This document shows, in pieces, positions 28,987 to 38,012 of a DNA stretch of 64,000 nucleotides. The stretch is from NCBI RefSeq assembly GCF_002000245.1, contig NZ_MTCM01000001.1, positions 1,426,001 to 1,490,000 on the forward strand, in the 5' to 3' direction. The notes beneath the pieces are model-generated. The model was not told the DNA's origin and ran no database searches. It saw nothing but the letters and a program-made list of their open reading frames with translations. Made by a program: the position numbers and the translations under genes. The stretch is from Sphingobacterium sp. CZ-UAM (GTDB lineage Bacteria; Bacteroidota; Bacteroidia; Sphingobacteriales; Sphingobacteriaceae). Within the stretch, counting starts at the first letter, position 1; the number at the start of each line of letters is the position of its first letter.

Positions 28987-28994
28987 TATCTTTG
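28987..28994 (+). promoter_or_regulatory. Bacteroidota -7 promoter element
   Basis: TATCTTTG matches TAnnTTTG, 23 bases in front of the ATG of the small lipoprotein gene, and probably drives the lipoprotein-SCO-cytochrome c genes. Confidence 0.6.
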
Positions 28995-29017
28995 TCCAAT
29001 TACCAAAAAATAGAAAC

Positions 29018-29434
29018 ATGAACAAAATCGCTTTCATGGCTATCGCATCCTTGGCAATAGCGGCATGTGGAACCACTGGCACAAACAATGTAAAAGTTTT
29101 ACAAGATTCAACAATCAAAATCCATGATGAAATCATGCCCCAGATCGCTCATTTTGACCGCGATGCTGTTAAAATAGACTCTATCTTAAATAATCTAAAA
29201 TCACTTAAAGCGGCTAAGGCGGACCTGGACACCATAGCTACAAAAAAAGAACTTGGTATTTTAAAAGCCAATCTGGAAAGTGCGACAGACCATATGATGG
29301 ACTGGATGAAAGAATACAAACCCGACAGCACCGATATTAAGTATTTTGAAGCTGAACTGCAAAAAGTATCGGATATGAAGAAAATATTTGATGCTGTTTC
29401 CAAAGAAAGCCAAGATAAATTAAAGAATTTCTAG
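29018..29434 (+). CDS. Small helical lipoprotein
   Basis: The 138-residue protein has a signal peptide with lipobox LAIAAC (C17). The rest is almost wholly alpha-helical and charged, with heptad-like stretches (ILNNLKSLKAAKADLDTIA) and a DHMMDWMKEYKPDS core containing His, Met and Trp. I know of no defined function. It is first in a run of three genes with a SCO copper chaperone and a cytochrome c, so a role near copper delivery or respiration is possible. Confidence 0.82.
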   Translation: MNKIAFMAIASLAIAACGTTGTNNVKVLQDSTIKIHDEIMPQIAHFDRDAVKIDSILNNLKSLKAAKADLDTIATKKELGILKANLESATDHMMDWMKEYKPDSTDIKYFEAELQKVSDMKKIFDAVSKESQDKLKNF

Positions 29435-29513
29435 GCAACTTTGCTACACTTAACTGCCAAAAAGCAGGACAGAAAGGCCGAAAGGCAAATTCATAATGAA
29501 AGAATAGAAACAG

Positions 29514-30161
29514 ATGAAATCTATAATCAAATTTTGTTGTGCAACGGGCGTATTGCTTGGTTTATTTTCTTGTAAAAACACAAGTCAGTCGGATTTACCA
29601 ATTTATGGCGAACGGGAAGCCGTTGAAAAAACAGTGGATGGAAAACAAGTGATAGATACTGTTTATCACACCATACCGGCATTTAAGTTTTTGAATCAGG
29701 ATAGTGTAATGATCTCGGAAAAGAATTTCGAAGGAAAAGTATATATTGCAAATTTCTTTTTTACGCATTGTCCGAGCATTTGCCCAACAATGAACCGTAA
29801 TTTACTCAAAATCTATACCCAATATAAGGACAACGATGCTGTTCGCTTTTTGTCCCATAGCATAGATTTTAAATATGATCAGCCCTACGTATTGAAAGAT
29901 TATGCAAATAAGCTGGGCGTAAGCAATGATCATTGGCAGTTTGTTTCAGGTACAAAAGCCGATATATACGGTATTGCCAACCAATATCTTGTGTATACGG
30001 CCGAAGATAAGAATGCCCCCGGAGGTTATGATCACCAAGGTTACCTTGTCTTGATTGACAAGGACAAACGCATCCGTGGCGCTTATGATGGTACGAATGA
30101 TGAGCAGGTAAAAAAACTAATGGCGGACCTACCAAAGCTACTGAACGAAGCTAAAAACTAA
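29514..30161 (+). CDS. SCO1/SenC-family copper chaperone lipoprotein
   Basis: SCO proteins deliver copper to, or reduce, the CuA site of cytochrome oxidase. The 215-residue protein has a lipobox (LLGLFSC, C20) and the SCO signature HCPSICPTMN with C86 and C90. Conserved H174 in DHQGYLVLID completes the copper site. Length is usual. It is followed after one base by a cytochrome c lipoprotein and preceded by a small lipoprotein. No oxidase subunit genes are in the window. Confidence 0.94.
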   Translation: MKSIIKFCCATGVLLGLFSCKNTSQSDLPIYGEREAVEKTVDGKQVIDTVYHTIPAFKFLNQDSVMISEKNFEGKVYIANFFFTHCPSICPTMNRNLLKIYTQYKDNDAVRFLSHSIDFKYDQPYVLKDYANKLGVSNDHWQFVSGTKADIYGIANQYLVYTAEDKNAPGGYDHQGYLVLIDKDKRIRGAYDGTNDEQVKKLMADLPKLLNEAKN

Positions 30162-30162
30162 T

Positions 30163-30582
30163 ATGCGTACCCTCTTAACGACCTGTTTTATTATTGGCTG
30201 CCTATTATTGGCTTTGATCGGCTGTCAAAACGAAATTGATATTCGGACAGCACAATATACCGTAAATGGTCAAAAAGTATATATAACACATTGTCAGAAT
30301 TGTCATGGCGAAAAAGGAGAAGGATTAGGAAACCTCTACCCTCCACTCACGGACACCAAGTTTTTGAAAGACAATCAGCAAAATCTTGCCTGTATTGTTA
30401 AATATGGAACAACAGGAGAACTCGAAGTTGCAGGCAAGAAATTCAATAATACCATGCCGGCTTCAAATCTTTCGGCAGTTGATATTGCTTATGTACTGAC
30501 CTATATCAGTACGAAGATCAACAAAGGCAAAGAAATATTTCCCCTAAATGAGGTGGAAAAGCAACTAAAAAACTGTCAATAA
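30163..30582 (+). CDS. Monohaem cytochrome c lipoprotein
   Basis: The 139-residue protein has a lipobox (LLLALIGC, C21) and one haem-binding motif CQNCH (C44, C47, H48). NTMPA provides the distal ligand M98. It is a class I cytochrome c anchored to a membrane by lipid, fit to pass electrons in the periplasm. The start codon comes one base after the SCO stop, so the two are cotranscribed. It may serve as electron carrier for the oxidase matured by the SCO protein. Confidence 0.93.
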   Translation: MRTLLTTCFIIGCLLLALIGCQNEIDIRTAQYTVNGQKVYITHCQNCHGEKGEGLGNLYPPLTDTKFLKDNQQNLACIVKYGTTGELEVAGKKFNNTMPASNLSAVDIAYVLTYISTKINKGKEIFPLNEVEKQLKNCQ

Positions 30583-30589
30583 AAATACG

Positions 30590-30622
30590 AAAGGAACTTC
30601 TATCAAGTTCCTTTATTTTTTT
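30590..30622 (+). terminator. Intrinsic terminator after cytochrome c gene
   Basis: AAAGGAACTT (30590-30599) and AAGTTCCTTT (30605-30614) form a perfect 10-bp stem with loop CTATC, followed by ATTTTTTTG. Confidence 0.92.
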
Positions 30623-30785
30623 GTCCTCCATTGCGGGGAACACAGGCGAAATTCGGCCAACAAAAAAATAATCTTCCAAAGCCAAAACAATTTATATCTT
30701 TTTTCCTTATTCTATTATTCTCCAATAAGTTTGGTATTTATTGATTTATAACAATAATTTGACAGTTTAACTTCAAATTAATCAC

Positions 30786-30816
30786 TAATTTTGCAACCGA
30801 ATGAACGTTCGATTGA
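30786..30816 (+). promoter_or_regulatory. Promoter and putative autoregulatory operator of the TetR/RND operon
   Basis: TAATTTTG (30786-30793) matches the -7 consensus. Just downstream GAACGTTC (30803-30810) is a perfect 8-bp palindrome inside a longer imperfect dyad (GAATGAACGTTCGATTG). This core is common in TetR-family operators. It lies at the expected transcription start, so the bound repressor would block its own operon. Confidence 0.55.
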
Positions 30817-31403
30817 TGCACACAAATGAAAAAATTGCAGCTGTCTTTGCTGCCACACTTAAACTGATACACACCAACGGTTTCCACGGGACACCAATGA
30901 GTAAAATTGCGCAGGAATCCGATGTAGCAATAGGAACTATCTACCACTATTTTCCTTCTAAAGATGAGCTGATCTTTGCCCTATTCAAACACTGCCGCTC
31001 TCTATTGAACGATTTTGTTTTTAATGGCATGGCAGAGGACTTGGACTACAGGGCTTCTTTTGTTCATGTCTGGCGCAACTTCGTCAAGTTTTATCTGGAG
31101 AACGAAACGATCTTCAGTTTTTTTGAACAGTTTTTTTCTTCCCCATATCATGAAAAGAATAAAGCTGAAATACAAGAGCCTGTCGGTGGACAAAATAAAG
31201 TATTGGACTTTTTACAAGCAGGCATTGACCAAAAAATTCTAAAGCAGGTCGATGTTCATCTTTTAGTAGCAAGTTATATCGGCGTAGCCTTAGCAACAGT
31301 TCATAGTATCAAATTCAAAGGTCTCCAATTTTCTGAACAGAATATTGAGGATTTGACCGGAATTATTTGGGATGGAGCTATTAATAGAGAAAAAAATAAT
31401 TAA
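30801..31403 (+). CDS. TetR-family transcriptional repressor
   Basis: The product has 200 residues, or 195 if the ATG at 30816 is used. That later start would leave a normal short leader and keep the operator untranslated. The N-terminal helix-turn-helix (about 10-55) reads GFHGTPMSKIAQESDVAIGT and IYHYFPSKDEL, the standard TetR pattern. The C-terminal helical domain should bind a drug-like ligand. It is the first gene of a tetR-tolC-acrA-acrB order with 8 bases before the next gene, so it most likely represses its own efflux operon. Confidence 0.92.
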   Translation: MNVRLMHTNEKIAAVFAATLKLIHTNGFHGTPMSKIAQESDVAIGTIYHYFPSKDELIFALFKHCRSLLNDFVFNGMAEDLDYRASFVHVWRNFVKFYLENETIFSFFEQFFSSPYHEKNKAEIQEPVGGQNKVLDFLQAGIDQKILKQVDVHLLVASYIGVALATVHSIKFKGLQFSEQNIEDLTGIIWDGAINREKNN

Positions 31404-31411
31404 TTACATAT

Positions 31412-32737
31412 ATGAAGTTTAATAAAATCGTTTATTCCTTGGCGGCCCTGTCGCTTTTGAGTAATACAGGATTTGCACAACAGCAATCTGAAAACTTGCC
31501 GGCAAATGCAACACTTCAGCAGCTGATTGATTACGCCTTACGTAATCAAATCTCTGTAAAACAAGCGCAATTGGATGAGGCCATCGGCGAAAAGGATATC
31601 GACATCTCCCTTTCAGGTTGGTATCCCCAATTAGGTTTGAAAGGAAGCTACAACTATAATGTGATTGTCCCTGTGGTCAATATCGGTGGAAACAATATCA
31701 AAATGGGGCAGAATAATGCCAGTGCATTGACACTACAAGCTGACCAGCAACTGTTGAATCCTGAATTAATACAGGCAAGAAAGGCTGCGTCATTGATTAG
31801 ACTGGGTAACAAACAAAATACCGAAAGCAAAAAAATCGATGCAGTTGTAGAGGTCAGTAAAGCATATTATGATATCCTCACCTCAGAAGAGCAGATAAAA
31901 ATTGTTCGGGAAAACATTGCCAGGCTCCAAAAACAACTGAAAGACGCAAAATCACAGTATGAGGTCGGAATAGTAGACAAAACGGATTATAAAAGGGCAC
32001 AGATCGCTTTGGCCAATTCCAACGCCGACGAAAAACGCACTGTTGAATTGCGAAAATATAAGTATGAATATCTAAAACAATTGCTAGCCTTAGATAAAGG
32101 CCAAAATCTAACACTGTCTTTCGGTAACAGCAATATGGAGTCTGAAATTCTATTGGATACCACAGCTGCAGTAAGTGTTTCCAATCGGATCGAATTCCAA
32201 CAATTGGAAACATCCAAAAAGATTCAGCAATTGAATACGCAATACTTTAAATGGACCTATTTACCCAGTGTAAGTGCCTTCTATAACTATGCATTCAATT
32301 ATCGGAATGATAAATTCAGTAAACTCTATAGCGACAATTTCCCTGGATCTGTTGCAGGACTAAATCTTTCTTTTTCTATTTTCGACGGATTTAAACGAAA
32401 AAAACAAGTCAGTAAATCGAGATTACTGGAAGAGCGGATTGACTGGGATATCAAGAATTTGGAAAATATGATCAATACCGAATATTCCTTGGCAAAAGCA
32501 GCTTATAATGCCAATTTAAACGATTGGAAAACGGCAAAAGAGAATGTGGAATTATCCAAAGAGGTGTATGAAACGATCAAATTGCAATACGATGAAGGAA
32601 TTACAAAATACCTGGATTTAATGACGGCAGAAAACGATCTGAAAATAACACAGTTCAATTATCTGAACGCCCTCTATGCGCTCTTGTCAAGTAAACTGGA
32701 CGTTCAAAAAGCAGTTGGGGCGATCCAAACTAATTAA
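31412..32737 (+). CDS. TolC-family outer-membrane efflux protein
   Basis: The 441-residue protein has a signal peptide ending in TGFAQQ. Two related halves of long coiled-coil helices and barrel strands follow (LQQLIDYALRNQISVKQAQL in the first half, VSNRIEFQQLETSKKIQQL opening the second), the OEP repeat layout of TolC. It forms the outer-membrane channel of the tripartite RND pump encoded by the next two genes. The start follows the tetR stop by 8 bases. Confidence 0.94.
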   Translation: MKFNKIVYSLAALSLLSNTGFAQQQSENLPANATLQQLIDYALRNQISVKQAQLDEAIGEKDIDISLSGWYPQLGLKGSYNYNVIVPVVNIGGNNIKMGQNNASALTLQADQQLLNPELIQARKAASLIRLGNKQNTESKKIDAVVEVSKAYYDILTSEEQIKIVRENIARLQKQLKDAKSQYEVGIVDKTDYKRAQIALANSNADEKRTVELRKYKYEYLKQLLALDKGQNLTLSFGNSNMESEILLDTTAAVSVSNRIEFQQLETSKKIQQLNTQYFKWTYLPSVSAFYNYAFNYRNDKFSKLYSDNFPGSVAGLNLSFSIFDGFKRKKQVSKSRLLEERIDWDIKNLENMINTEYSLAKAAYNANLNDWKTAKENVELSKEVYETIKLQYDEGITKYLDLMTAENDLKITQFNYLNALYALLSSKLDVQKAVGAIQTN

Positions 32738-32765
32738 TCAATTCAAACGGAAACTAATACAAATC

Positions 32766-33923
32766 ATGAATAAAAGACAATTATTATTCGCTTTCTTCCT
32801 TGGGACGGCTTTAGTATGGACCTCTTGTGGAAATAAAGATGCAAAAAAGCAAGGTGCAGCACAGGCTCAGGCTGAGAAGGTTGTACCCGTTACCTTTGGC
32901 ACAGCATCACATGAGATTGTAACGGGAACAATTAGTTACCCTTCAACAGTCAAACCGTTGAACGAAGCAGACCTATTTGCAGAAGTAAGCGGTTATATTA
33001 CCAAAATATATGTTTCAGACGGTGCTGTGGTCTCTAAAGGTCAAGCCTTATACGAAATTGATGGAACACGTTATAATGCAGCAGTACAACAGGCCAAAGC
33101 AAGCTTACAAATTGCACAGACTGACCTCGACCGTCAAAAAAGAGATTTGGCCCGTTATCAAGTATTGGCTGACAAGGACGCGATCGCAAAGCAGGTGTAT
33201 GACAATGCGGTATCCGCTGTAGCTGCTTCACAGGCGCAGGTAGAGTCTGCACGCGCGGCATTGGTGACAGCAAATACCAATTTGTCCCGTTCCACAATTC
33301 GCGCACCATTCTCTGGAACTGTCGGTATATCACAAGTACGTCTAGGTGCCTTGGTCAATCCAGGATCTACCCTATTGAACACCCTATCTTCGACGAGCCC
33401 GATCGCCATTGAGTTTCAGGTCAACGAAAAAGATATCAGCAAATTTGTTCAAATGCAAAGCAATCGTTCTTCGTCGGACCTTTCGCTCCTATTACCGGAT
33501 GGTACTACCTATGAAGGCAAAGGAAGCATAACGACCATTGACCGTGCGGTTGACCCAGCGACAGGGACAATTAAAGTACGGGCTACGTTCCCGAATAACG
33601 CCAATGCGTTAAGAGCGGGTATGAATATCACCATGAATGTCTCGACAACTTCACCAACAGAGGAAATCGTTGTTCCTTATAAAGCCGTCTTCGAGCAATT
33701 GGGTGTATTCAATTTATATGCCGTTAACGATAGCAGCAAAGCTGAAATCCGTCAGGTAAAATTAGGCATTAAAGCCGGCGATAAAATCGTTATTAAAGAG
33801 GGCGTCAAAGACGGTGAAAAAATCATTGTTGATGGTGCCATGAATGTCCAGAATGGTGTTAAAGTCGTCGACGCTGCCACCGCCGCCCAACAGGCTGCGA
33901 AAGGCGCGCCTCAAGGAAAATAA
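32766..33923 (+). CDS. RND efflux periplasmic adaptor
   Basis: From the ATG at 32766 the product has 385 residues with a lipoprotein signal (GTALVWTSC). An earlier in-frame codon at 32676 lies inside the tolC gene and is rejected. Lipoyl/HlyD motifs are visible: EVSGYITKIYVSDGAVVSKG, a hairpin region rich in Ala and Gln, and TIRAPFSGTVGISQV. The beta-barrel and membrane-proximal domains follow. It bridges the inner-membrane RND pump and the TolC channel. Confidence 0.94.
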   Translation: MNKRQLLFAFFLGTALVWTSCGNKDAKKQGAAQAQAEKVVPVTFGTASHEIVTGTISYPSTVKPLNEADLFAEVSGYITKIYVSDGAVVSKGQALYEIDGTRYNAAVQQAKASLQIAQTDLDRQKRDLARYQVLADKDAIAKQVYDNAVSAVAASQAQVESARAALVTANTNLSRSTIRAPFSGTVGISQVRLGALVNPGSTLLNTLSSTSPIAIEFQVNEKDISKFVQMQSNRSSSDLSLLLPDGTTYEGKGSITTIDRAVDPATGTIKVRATFPNNANALRAGMNITMNVSTTSPTEEIVVPYKAVFEQLGVFNLYAVNDSSKAEIRQVKLGIKAGDKIVIKEGVKDGEKIIVDGAMNVQNGVKVVDAATAAQQAAKGAPQGK

Positions 33924-33961
33924 CACCATTAATTTTTTAAAGAGAATCTAAAAGATATAGC

Positions 33962-36900
33962 ATGATTTCAGAAGTATTTATTAAGAGGCCAGTTACCGCA
34001 ATTGTTATTTCGATATTGATTTCAATTATCGGGATCATTGCAGTATCTACGTTGCCAATTAGCCAGTATCCTTCTATTGCACCGCCAACTGTTACAGTTA
34101 CAGCAAACTATACAGGAGCAGATGCACAGACGGTTGAACAAACCGTGACGACTCTTATTGAGAGTCAGATCAATGGTACACCAGGCATGATTTATATGTC
34201 GTCCAATAGTACTTCAAATGGTCAAGCAACAATTACTGTGACATTTGAAGTAGGAACGGATATCGATATAGCAACCTTAGACGTACAAAACCGCGTAGGA
34301 ATTGCGGAACCAGCCCTTCCTGAAGCGGTAAGACGTTTAGGAATTACAACCCGTAAAGCCAATAACGATATCTTGATGTTGGTTGCTTTAACTTCACCAA
34401 AAGGAACAAGAAGTGAAAATTTCTTGGCAAATTACAACAACTTATACGTTAAAGATGCATTGTTACGTGTTAAAGGCGTCGGTGATGTAACCGCTTTTGG
34501 GCAACCCTTCTCCATGCGTGTATGGCTAGATGCAAACAAATTAGCCAATCTGAGCATGACACCTGCCGATGTATCCACAGCAATTGCGGAACAAAACTCC
34601 CGCATACCTGGCGGTAGCGTTGGTGGACGTCCACAAGAGTCCTCTACGGTATTTGAATATCCCGTCATTACCGATAGTGACCTTTCTAATCCCGAGGACT
34701 TTGAAAACATCGTTGTAAAAACTAACAGAGATGGATCTATCGTACTTTTAAAGGATGTTGCTCGTGTTGAATTGGGTCAATTCAATTATGGTACATCGTC
34801 TACCGTAAATGGCATGACATCGTCTGCAATGATGATCAATCAGACCCCGGGCGGAAATGCCGTAGAATCTGCAAAAGGTATTGTCGATGCTTTGGAAAAA
34901 TTAAAGAAATCTTTTCCAACCGATGTAGATTATACGATCAGTTACGAGACGGTGTCGGTTGTAAATGCCTCTATTTCTTCGGTTATCCACACCTTGGTTG
35001 AAGCATTGATATTAGTAACAGTGGTGGTATTTTTCTTCCTTCAAAGCTGGCGGGCAACATTAATCCCTGTACTGGCTATCCCCGTATCCATCATCGGTAC
35101 CTTCATCTTCTTCCTGATGTTTGGTTTTTCGGTCAACAACCTGACCATGCTTGCCTTTGTATTGGCCATTGGTATTGTGGTGGATGATGCCATCGTTGTG
35201 GTGGAAGCTGTCCAGCACTATATCGACCATTATAAACTGGATGCGAAAGAAGCAACACGTCGTGCCATGGGCGATATCACCGCTCCGGTTATTGCAATTG
35301 CATTAATCTTGGCTGCGGTATTTGTTCCCGTTGGTTTTATCCCTGGGATGGTCGGTAAATTGTATCAACAGTTTGCAATCACCATTGCGGTGTCGGTTAT
35401 GTTGTCTGCATTTATCGCACTTTCGTTAACCCCGGCATTATGTTCGATTTTATTAAAGCCGACAGCAGTACATGAAGGCGCTAAAGGTTTGAATAAATTT
35501 TTCTACAAATTTAATATTTGGTTTGAAAAGGTGACCATCAGATACTCGAATGGTGTAAAACAGGCCATCAAAAAAGCACCACTTGTATTGATCATTCTGT
35601 TATGTATTTTTATCGGAACAGGCTGGATGTTTACAACCAAACCAACAGGATTTATTCCTTCTGAAGATGGTGGTGCATTTTTTGCAGGGATAACTTTACC
35701 AGAGGGTTCTTCCTCTGCGCGTACAAATGAAGTTCTTAAAGAGATTGAGGCCGATCTACATAAGACGTTTCCCGAAATCAAGTATGTTACCGCAATTTCA
35801 GGTATCAATATCCTGAACCGCGCATTTAAATCCAATGGCGCAACAGTGTTCGTTTCTCTTAAACCTTGGGAAACCCGTACACGCACAGCAAACGATATCG
35901 CTGGTATGATTATGGGCAAATACCAGGGCTATACCAAAGCAAGAGTATTGGCGGTAACGCCACCGGCAATCCCAGGTCTAGGTACATCTGGAGGTTTCTC
36001 GTTGCAGGTACAGGATTTACAGACTGTAAATATCAAAGATTTCGAAGCGACAGTCGGCAAATTCTTGATGGCTGCCAATCAACGTCCAGAAATTGGAATG
36101 GCTTATACCCTGTTTAACACCAACTCTCCAAACTACAAATTGGAAGTAAACCGTGAACAGGCAAAACGTATGGGCGTGCCTATCTCAAGTATTTATTCGA
36201 CAATATCATCCTATTTGGGTAGTAGCTATGTGAATGATTTTACGAAATATGGTCGTAGTTACCGCGTCGTGACACAAGCTGATATTCCATACCGCATGAA
36301 TATTGAAGACATCAACAAACTGTATGTCAACAATGTTTCAGGAAACCCTGTACCTATGGGTACCCTGGTCAAGTATGAATTGATGACTATGCCTTCAATC
36401 ATCAACCACTACAATATCTTTAGAAGTGTCGAGATCAATGGTAGTTCTGCCCCGGGTTATTCTTCCGGAGATGCATTGAAAGCCTTGCAAGAAGTTGCTG
36501 CACAAACATTGCCTGAAGGATTTGACTATCAGTTTTCCGGTCTTTCATTGCAAGAAATGCAGTCCGGGTCAAAGACTGTTCAGATCTTTGCCTTGTGTAT
36601 CCTGTTTGTGTTCTTACTGTTGGCAGCATTGTACGAAAGTTGGTCGGTACCATTCTCGATCCTCCTATCCGTTCCTTTAGGGGTATTTGGAGCGATCCTG
36701 ACCTTAACGTTGATACCGTCTCTAGATAATAATATCTATGCACAAATCGGTTTGGTCACCATCATTGGTCTTGCGGCCAAGAATGCGATCCTGATTGTGG
36801 AATTCGCCAAAGAGCGGGTAGATATCGGGATGAATCTTTATGAGGCTACGTTAGATGCTGTAAAATTGCGTTTACGGCCGATTATTATGACCTCTTTTGC

Positions 36901-37132
36901 CTTCATCCTCGGTATTATTCCGCTGATGTTGTCACACGGGGCCGGTGCGATCTCCCGCCAGACAATCGGCTGGACGGTATTCGGTGGTATGACTGCAGCA
37001 ACTCTTTTGGCAATCTTTATCGTTCCGGTTCTATTCGTTGTGATCACACGAATGGCTTACGGTAAGAAAAAATTGGCTGAATTGGAAGCTAATTTTGATG
37101 AAGAAAAAGCGAAGAACTTAAGTGCGCATTAA
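33962..37132 (+). CDS. RND multidrug efflux transporter, HAE1 (AcrB-type)
   Basis: The 1056-residue protein is a complete AcrB-type pump with 12 membrane helices and two large periplasmic loops. The proton relay is present: adjacent Asp residues in AIGIVVDDAIVVVEA (helix 4) and the conserved Lys in GLAAKNAILIVEFA (helix 10). The N-terminus MISEVFIKRPVTAIVISIL is typical. Length matches HAE1 members, which export drugs, dyes and detergents rather than metals. It ends a tetR-tolC-adaptor-pump operon closed by two hairpins. Confidence 0.96.
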   Translation: MISEVFIKRPVTAIVISILISIIGIIAVSTLPISQYPSIAPPTVTVTANYTGADAQTVEQTVTTLIESQINGTPGMIYMSSNSTSNGQATITVTFEVGTDIDIATLDVQNRVGIAEPALPEAVRRLGITTRKANNDILMLVALTSPKGTRSENFLANYNNLYVKDALLRVKGVGDVTAFGQPFSMRVWLDANKLANLSMTPADVSTAIAEQNSRIPGGSVGGRPQESSTVFEYPVITDSDLSNPEDFENIVVKTNRDGSIVLLKDVARVELGQFNYGTSSTVNGMTSSAMMINQTPGGNAVESAKGIVDALEKLKKSFPTDVDYTISYETVSVVNASISSVIHTLVEALILVTVVVFFFLQSWRATLIPVLAIPVSIIGTFIFFLMFGFSVNNLTMLAFVLAIGIVVDDAIVVVEAVQHYIDHYKLDAKEATRRAMGDITAPVIAIALILAAVFVPVGFIPGMVGKLYQQFAITIAVSVMLSAFIALSLTPALCSILLKPTAVHEGAKGLNKFFYKFNIWFEKVTIRYSNGVKQAIKKAPLVLIILLCIFIGTGWMFTTKPTGFIPSEDGGAFFAGITLPEGSSSARTNEVLKEIEADLHKTFPEIKYVTAISGINILNRAFKSNGATVFVSLKPWETRTRTANDIAGMIMGKYQGYTKARVLAVTPPAIPGLGTSGGFSLQVQDLQTVNIKDFEATVGKFLMAANQRPEIGMAYTLFNTNSPNYKLEVNREQAKRMGVPISSIYSTISSYLGSSYVNDFTKYGRSYRVVTQADIPYRMNIEDINKLYVNNVSGNPVPMGTLVKYELMTMPSIINHYNIFRSVEINGSSAPGYSSGDALKALQEVAAQTLPEGFDYQFSGLSLQEMQSGSKTVQIFALCILFVFLLLAALYESWSVPFSILLSVPLGVFGAILTLTLIPSLDNNIYAQIGLVTIIGLAAKNAILIVEFAKERVDIGMNLYEATLDAVKLRLRPIIMTSFAFILGIIPLMLSHGAGAISRQTIGWTVFGGMTAATLLAIFIVPVLFVVITRMAYGKKKLAELEANFDEEKAKNLSAH

Positions 37133-37151
37133 GCTAATAAGCAATTGTTGT

Positions 37152-37222
37152 AGATGCTAAAAGCATCTTGTATTTCATACGACGCCTTTCCTTCTGACGA
37201 AGGAAAGGCGTCTTGCTTTTTG
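37152..37222 (+). terminator. Tandem hairpin terminator after the RND operon
   Basis: A small hairpin (AGATGCT at 37152-37158 and AGCATCT at 37162-37168) precedes a strong one with 14-bp perfect arms (GACGCCTTTCCTTC at 37181-37194, right arm 37199-37212, loop TGAC) followed by TTGCTTTTTG. Confidence 0.9.
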
Positions 37223-37269
37223 TGCTTCCAATTATAATTTTTAATTTTACCACACACTATTAAATAGAT

Positions 37270-37881
37270 ATGTCACCTGAATCACAACGTAAATTTGAAC
37301 AGTTAAACCTTCTTGCCGAGCCCTATGACGCCTTATTATTTGATGTCGATGGTACATTGGCCGACAACATGGATGCCCATAAACAAGCCTATAAAGCCGC
37401 GGCCAAACATTATGGCGTTGAGCTGGATGTTAATCTTATCGATGAAACAGCCGGTTGGCCGACAGTTGCTGTAGCCGAGGAAATCAGTAAACGCTATGAA
37501 GTAGACTTTGACTATCAGGAGTTCTCCACACTAAAGTCTACCATATTTCGGGATGAATATGTCTTTAAAACAAAACCTGTAGACTATGTTGTCGAACATT
37601 TAAAATATCAAAAAGGTAAAAAACATATTGCCGCTGTATCAGGTGGTACAAGAACTACCTTGTCGATGACCCTAAATACAATTGGTGTATGGGATGACCT
37701 GGAAACACTGGTTTGTGCCGGTGATACGCCGGAAGGAAAGCCCTCACCACAACCATTCCTACTGGCTGCTTCACAGTTAAAGATTGCGCCCGAAAAATGC
37801 CTGGTCTACGAAGACGGGATTCCCGGAGTTGAGGGTGCTAAGGCTGCTGGAATGGGCTGGGTGCGTGTAGATGAACTATAA
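37270..37881 (+). CDS. HAD-superfamily phosphatase (beta-phosphoglucomutase/YqaB-like)
   Basis: The 203-residue protein has the HAD catalytic motif DVDGTLAD (nucleophile D25, acid D27). Motif II is AAVSGGTR, and EGKPSPQPFLLA plus VYEDGIPGVEGAKAAGM give motifs III and IV. The small helical cap fits subfamily I enzymes that act on sugar phosphates, such as YqaB fructose-1-phosphatase or beta-phosphoglucomutase. The exact substrate cannot be assigned. It is monocistronic between two strong terminators. Confidence 0.9.
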   Translation: MSPESQRKFEQLNLLAEPYDALLFDVDGTLADNMDAHKQAYKAAAKHYGVELDVNLIDETAGWPTVAVAEEISKRYEVDFDYQEFSTLKSTIFRDEYVFKTKPVDYVVEHLKYQKGKKHIAAVSGGTRTTLSMTLNTIGVWDDLETLVCAGDTPEGKPSPQPFLLAASQLKIAPEKCLVYEDGIPGVEGAKAAGMGWVRVDEL

Positions 37882-37898
37882 ACAAGTTAAACAACGAA

Positions 37899-37945
37899 CA
37901 ATATAAAAAGCCCACGAATAGAAAATTCGTGGGCTTTTTATATTG
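37899..37945. terminator. Strong bidirectional terminator after HAD gene
   Basis: Perfect 21-bp arms (37899-37919 and 37925-37945) with loop AGAAA contain the core AAAAAGCCCACGAAT. The stem holds A and T runs on opposite sides, so it can stop the HAD gene and the convergent barrel gene. Confidence 0.95.
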
Positions 37946-38012
37946 ATGTGCCCTCCTTTTTCGGCCGTAGCAGCAGAAAGGCTCCATTCCTACTATCTGG
38001 GATAATTTTTTG

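Noticed and set aside
32676..32765. N-terminal extension of the RND adaptor
   Set aside because: It lies inside tolC. The ATG at 32766 starts a proper lipoprotein signal peptide.
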